64,000 bases of DNA from contig CM049306.1 of NCBI GenBank assembly GCA_026874595.1, positions 76,261,642 through 76,325,641 of the forward strand, written 5' to 3'. Origin of the DNA: Sipunculus nudus (lineage: Eukaryota; Annelida; Sipuncula; Golfingiida; Sipunculidae). Positions 59,531 through 64,000 of this stretch are shown here, one piece after another (the stretch's first letter is position 1; each line of letters starts with the position of its first letter). The notes under the pieces are model-generated. The model worked only from the letters and a program-made list of their open reading frames with translations, had not been told where the DNA came from and ran no database searches. The position numbers and the translations under genes are program-made.

Positions 59531-60590
59531 GGCAGTTCTTTGCGAAGCATTTTTGTTTTTCAAAAGAAGAAATGCTATATCGCGTTGGCTTGCAGAGGTG
59601 AACGCTCATATTCAAGACTGAACTGCGCTGAAACGTAACTATATACTGGGTGGTTTGTAAAAAAGATATAACTGTCCAAAATAATTGATCATAGAAAATG
59701 GAAATTTATTCTGCGTGGAAGAGACATTTCAAGTGACTTAAACAACTAGTAAACATACCCTGGGGTCTAATGTTCATTCTATTCAATAATACGTGTGTGC
59801 ACAATAAAACAGAGGATGAAAAAGGAATAAAACAGTGACAGTGAAAATTCAATTTCAGCAGTAGTCCCACATAGATGGCAACATCTATGGCTTATACAGA
59901 TGCTTACAGTTTCACAAACAATAGCTGAAGCTATTCCTGGAATATCTGGTGACAGTCATTATGTAAATTATGAATTCAAATTAAATCATAAAATTTAAAT
60001 TTTCAAAATGGAATTTTGAAAATTAATTCATACTAATCTATTTTACATGCTCTACGCACTTGCATGAAAGATATACGGTGGACGCTTCGCTATCATATTG
60101 GCCTGATCAAGTTCACCGAGAGAACTAATAATGCAGCCATAAAACTGTGGTTTTATTATTTCAACATTCAGAATTGATAACTGTATGCATTCTAAAGATA
60201 ACGTTTTTATTTGTATTTTCCGTATCATCTGGCTGCGAGTAAATTGTCGGTTTCATCCTTCATATAATCCTTTTTAAAATATGCTGTTATAATCTGGTAT
60301 TATCAGGCCCTTTCAGGCCTAAATTTGTACTATCCAGTGCAAGCAAGCCTAATTACTCAGTAATTACACCTCTTCCCGTAATAAGCGTGGGGAAAACCAG
60401 GCGTCATCAACCACTCAGAAACAAATACGATTTGAAAGCACTGATACATGGCGGTTGATCTATATTTCCGCTTTTATTTAAAAAAAATGCAATTTATCCC
60501 AGTGGTAGTGTGATTTATGAATTTGTTCCGCATGAAATGCGAAAAAATGACATCTAGGAGACATTTGGCGGGAAACATTTATAATATATT
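59531..60590. other. Intergenic stretch before the DEK_C gene
   Basis: No gene recognised. Confidence 0.35.
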
Positions 60591-60608
60591 TAGCGCCACC
60601 TGGTGTTC
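60591..60608 (+). promoter_or_regulatory. CTCF-like site just upstream of the DEK_C gene start
   Basis: TAGCGCCACCTGGTGTTC resembles the reverse-orientation CTCF core (TAGCGCCCCCTGGTGGC) at about 15 of 17 positions. It lies 30 bp before the ATG and so probably in the promoter or 5' untranslated region. The assignment rests on consensus resemblance only. Confidence 0.4.
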
Positions 60609-60637
60609 GTCTGGGACAACAAGAGACCATCACAATC

Positions 60638-60680
60638 ATGGCGACACTTAGGGAGAGCGAACTAAGGAAGGCTATAGCCA
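60638..60680 (+). CDS. DEK_C gene, coding exon 1
   Basis: ATG at 60638; 14 codons and one base; 5' splice site AGCCA/GTACGT. Encodes MATLRESELRKAIA. Confidence 0.82.
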
Positions 60681-62130
60681 GTACGTATAACCCACCTACT
60701 GTCTCAGTTGTGATAATAAGATAGAACCGGAATATGTTTACAACATATGTATGTACAGACACGCTGCCTGTGCGTTAAATTTGCGTCTTTTGAATTTTGT
60801 AGGCATCCTAAAGGGTGCTGACTTGACTCAGCTCTCGGCAAAGAAGGTGCGAAAACAACTCGAAGCCCATTACAAAGTTGACCTCACCGACAGGTATGTA
60901 AGTCTTAAAATTTTATGAAAACGTGTAAAACAAAGATCTTGTCTGCAATGACGTCGTATGCATTTTTTATAACGTAACGTGGCATGCTGGGCGCAGAAAC
61001 AGGTTGTGTTGTTGTTTCCCCCACGTGTTACTAAAAATAGTAACAGTCGGACCGGAAGCACGTGGGAATCCATGAACCGGCCAGTCCGTACATATGACAG
61101 CTGATGCCGGATGATGCGTTAAATATGACAGCATCACACAGACAGAAAAGCACATTTACACTTTCCCATCTCGTATGTAATCATTCAGGATGTCATGTTT
61201 CAATGACATAGCTGAAATGTATCTCATTTAGACAGGGTTGGCAGTTTTATCCGCAGCCGGTTTAATCCACTGGATTAATCTGGATTTATCCGGATCGGAT
61301 AAAACAGGTTTTATCAGTTTCATCCAAAGTTCGGGTGTATACTGTCTGTGAAGTAGACATTTCATATAAGATTTTAACTTTCCACTGTACAGTAATAAAG
61401 TTCTAATAAGAAACATTTGACTGAATTATTATTATATTACTATATAGTTATACATAAAACAAACATTTCTTGTCACAGATCTCTACTGAAAGTGATGCCA
61501 TGATTTTATTAATAAGTCAGAGACTTCAGATTATTTCTCTTCTTCATTGTGACTTTTTAAAAAATTATTAAATATTTGATACCGGTAAATTTCACTATAA
61601 AAAAAGCTAAACAACAGCAGTTCATGGATGTTTAGTTAAACTCAACAATCATTGGTAACATATAATGTACTGTCATATATTCACTGTGACATAAATGTGC
61701 AATTATGCCTTAAGATATACAGTGAAATCAGCTGTCCATAATCTTATTAGGGTTCCCTCTGACATGCCAACTTGCCCCAGTGGTTTCTCTGAATGTGGGT
61801 TAGTCATAACAGCCTGAGAAGAGAAACTCCCATTGGATCAAAGTACTTGAGGCATTTGTGTTAAGTTGCTATCAAACAGGTTAAGAGAAAATATAATATC
61901 TCAATAATCTCATAATGTTCCAGACATTTACAAATTTTAAATATCATTTGTTTTGACAAAATAGGAAAAAAGAAATAGATTTGTTGGTGATGCAAGAACT
62001 GGAGATAGCAACAAAGAACGCAGAAGAGGAAGACGAGGTGCGGAACAAGTCTACAGATGAAGATGAGGCTGCTAACGGTGAGGAAGAGGAAGATGAAGAT
62101 GATGAAGGCGGGGAGTCAGATTTTGATGCG
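60638..62130 (+). CDS. DEK_C-domain protein (spp27 / SWIB-type), 5' part, continues beyond the window
   Basis: Join of 60638-60680, 60803-60893 and 61965-62130, all with GT...AG introns and phase-consistent junctions. It encodes MATLRESELRKAIASILKGA then DLTQLSAKKVRKQLEAHY, KVDLTDRKKEIDLLVMQELE, and an acidic run of Glu/Asp ending GGESDFDA. The first 60 residues match the DEK C-terminal (DEK_C) helical domain. In many animals this domain precedes an acidic linker and SWIB/MDM2 domains in proteins named upstream activation factor subunit spp27-like, thought to act in nuclear transcription or chromatin. The expected SWIB exons would lie to the right of 64000. A good GT site (GCG/GTAGGT) ends exon 3. 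An alternative is a DEK-family oncoprotein homologue, but the N-terminal position of the domain argues for the spp27 type. Confidence 0.85.
60803..60893 (+). CDS. DEK_C gene, coding exon 2
   Basis: Between TTTTGTAG/GCATCC and GACAG/GTATGT. Encodes the core of the DEK_C domain (SILKGADLTQLSAKKVRKQL...). Confidence 0.9.
61244..61305. repeat. Short palindromic repeat with GTTTTATCCG arms
   Basis: GTTTTATCCG (61244) and CGGATAAAAC (61296) face each other. Between them GGTTTAATCCA / TGGATTAATC forms a second inverted pair. A hairpin-forming insert in intron 2 of the DEK_C gene, possibly a tiny transposon remnant. Confidence 0.45.
61965..62130 (+). CDS. DEK_C gene, coding exon 3
   Basis: Between ACAAAATAG/GAAAAAAG and GATGCG/GTAGGT. 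Encodes the end of the domain (KKEIDLLVMQEL) and the acidic linker. Confidence 0.85.
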
Positions 62131-62526
62131 GTAGGTTTACATATCCCAGTTTATAGATGTTCCAGCAATGTGTCTCTCTTAACATCTCAACACCTAGCAG
62201 GGTCGGGGTCATATACAGTATGCCAAATACAAATATAAATACAAGAGCTGTTCTCTTCCAAATACAAATACAGGTGGGTGAAGTTAAAAATACAGAACAA
62301 AAAAAACAAATACAGAACATCAAATACAAATACGCAGATGTTGGTTATACAGAATATTTATTAATTTCAATGAGCACAGTGACTAAGCAGTTAATTATCC
62401 AGGCACATTTGTGATTGCAAACGTCAGGAAGAAGTGAAACACTGAACCTGATGCTGCCTTTTGGGTTGTTCAAACGTTTGGTAGTAGTTAAATTTTCAAA
62501 ATTATGGCAGATATTAATAATTATTG
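62131..62526 (+). other. Start of intron 3 of the DEK_C gene
   Basis: Contains an AAATACAAATACA-type simple repeat (about 62220-62340) and no exon. Confidence 0.5.
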
Positions 62527-63971
62527 TATCGCCAGACATAGTCTGGAGATACTATGGTTTAGGCACGTTTGCGCCGCCGCCGCAGAGATTTCTTTTGGAC
62601 ACAATAACTCAAAAAATATTTCAAGGATCTTTTTCAAACTTGACACATTTATAGATATAGGTGAGAGGACGAAGCCTATTTAAAATGGGGTCATGACCTC
62701 AACTAGGAGAGTGACCTTGACTTTGAATAGATCCATTTTTGGGGAAAATCACACAAATTCTTAAATATCTCAAAAAAACTTTCATTGATTTATCCAAAAA
62801 TCAAGTTGGACAAAGATCTTGGATAGTGATGTCATGTACCGGAAACTGGTGGTGCCACCTAGTATCCTTTTCTTGTTTTTGTGCCGTTTAATACCCCCAT
62901 CATTGCCACTTGACAGTACTTTTAGCATCACAAGTCAAAAACTGATTGACAGATTTCTTTAATATTATGCATGTACATAGGTATGGGTTATGGGATGATG
63001 TATATTAAAATTGGGGTCATGACCTTTCCTTTGAGAGTGGCTTTGACCTTGAATATTACCATATATGGTGAAAATCACATAAAATCATGAATATCTTAAA
63101 AAGGGATGCATGGATTGGTCCAAAAATCAAGTTGACGGAAGATCTTGGATAGTTTTGTCTTTTGCAGAAGATAGGTGGCGCCACCTGTTGTCCTTTTCTT
63201 GTTTTTTGCGCCTTTGAATACCCCATCATTGCCACTTGACAGTATATACTGTGAGCATTATAAGTCAAACAGTAATGGACAGATTTCTTTCATGTTATGC
63301 ATGTATATAGATATGGTTTATTGAATGAGGTATATTTAATTTTAAATTTAATTTTAAAATTTAATTTTATTTAAATTATTTTTTTTTAAATTTAATTTTT
63401 TTTTTCAAATGTTGGATATTTTGGAATGCAGTTTATTGATTTGGGGTCATGACCGTGACTATGAGAGTGACCTTGACCTTGAATATTCCCATATTTGGTG
63501 AAAAACATAAAATCATGAATATCTTAAAAAAGGGCCACTTGACAGCACTGTGAGCATTATCAGTCAAAAACTACTGGACAGATTTCTTTTATATTATGCA
63601 TATACATAGATTTGGATTATGGGATGAGATATATTTAAATTTGGGTCCTGACCTTGCATATGAGAGTGGACTTGACTTTAAATACTCATATATGGTAAAA
63701 ATCACCAACAATCATGAAAATCTCCAGTGAACCTGGGAGATTGCTTCAGCTAGTGGTCTGCACATGGTGTTGCATCATGTTTTGCCCAAACATCAGCAGT
63801 TCTGGCCATGGTCAGATTCTATAAATAGATATGATGGTCAGTGATAAATGAATTAGTGCACTGGGTGTACCACAGAGTCACAACTGGATCATTTTCCTTT
63901 GAGAGTGGTCTTGACCTTTGGACGACAAAACCTCATTTGTCTGGCGATACTATGGCACCAGCGGTGCGATA
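62527..63971 (+). mobile_element. Tandem-unit element with TATCGCCAGACA terminal inverted repeats
   Basis: The left end TATCGCCAGACATAGTCTGG and the right end TTTGTCTGGCGATACTATGG (about 63935-63955, then 'caccagcggtgcgata' AAAAAAA) are inverted partners over about 12 bp. Both ends contain small hairpins. Inside are about four imperfect 320-bp units with 'gggtcatgacctt', 'gagagtgaccttgacctt', 'atcatgaatatctt' and 'ggtggcgccacctgttgtcc' blocks. The palindromic core lies at 62849 and 63175 and is lost from later units. No coding capacity. Confidence 0.75.
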
Positions 63972-64000
63972 AAAAAAGTCTAGTTTATACATATGTATTT

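Overview
This is eukaryotic nuclear DNA from an animal, most likely a lophotrochozoan and probably a mollusc such as a bivalve. It is AT-rich and intron-bearing, with long (TA)n and poly-C tracts, several decayed L2/CR1-like LINEs, and many short non-autonomous repeats. Some repeat ends (a GACCCATGGGTC-type left end, an AGCTCAGCTGA-type right end, GACGGAC runs) look like ends I recall as common in bivalve genomes. The species assignment is inference.

Four protein-coding loci are supported. (1) At 3061-5454 (-) there is an intronless receptor with a signal peptide, a somatomedin-B-like Cys-rich domain and a family-B/adhesion-type 7TM. (2) At about 30115-31910 (-) lies the main exon of a C2H2 zinc-finger protein with 13 good fingers and one broken one. 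Decayed fingers trail behind its stop, and a possible untranslated 5' exon sits near 35.3 kb. (3) At 47645-57540 (-) there is a five-exon calmodulin-like EF-hand gene of 161 residues that joins perfectly in phase. (4) At 60638 onward (+) is the 5' part of a DEK_C-domain gene (spp27/SWIB-type), with three exons inside the window and the rest beyond the right edge. A further possible exon lies at 45194-45480 (-).

Most of the rest is mobile or repetitive. 1-2270 is a 337-bp tandem array. 7.6-11.4 kb holds an hAT-like remnant and a pogo-like element that has split a (TA)n tract. 13.3-18.3 kb holds a dead integrase fossil, LINE remnants, a tRNA-derived SINE and two inverted copies of a repeat with paired YY1-like sites. 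18.4-28.3 kb is a dense mosaic of tandem and dispersed repeats. 32.2-35.2 kb holds nested inverted-repeat elements. 35.9-44.2 kb is an L2/CR1-like LINE interrupted by a 6.2-kb LTR element that has complete LTRs, a candidate primer site, a polypurine tract and a 4-bp target duplication but no recognisable gag or pol. 48.7-49.75 kb holds two abutting inverted-repeat elements inside the last EF-hand intron. 62.5-63.97 kb is a tandem-unit element with short terminal inverted repeats inside the DEK_C gene.

The signal that cuts across the window is the 12-bp palindrome GGTGGCGCCACC and close variants. It recurs more than twenty times, usually once per repeat unit, in repeat families whose other sequence looks unrelated. 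Several of these families share one plan: internal tandem units carrying the palindrome, then a GACGGAC run, then a hairpin-like end followed by an A-run.
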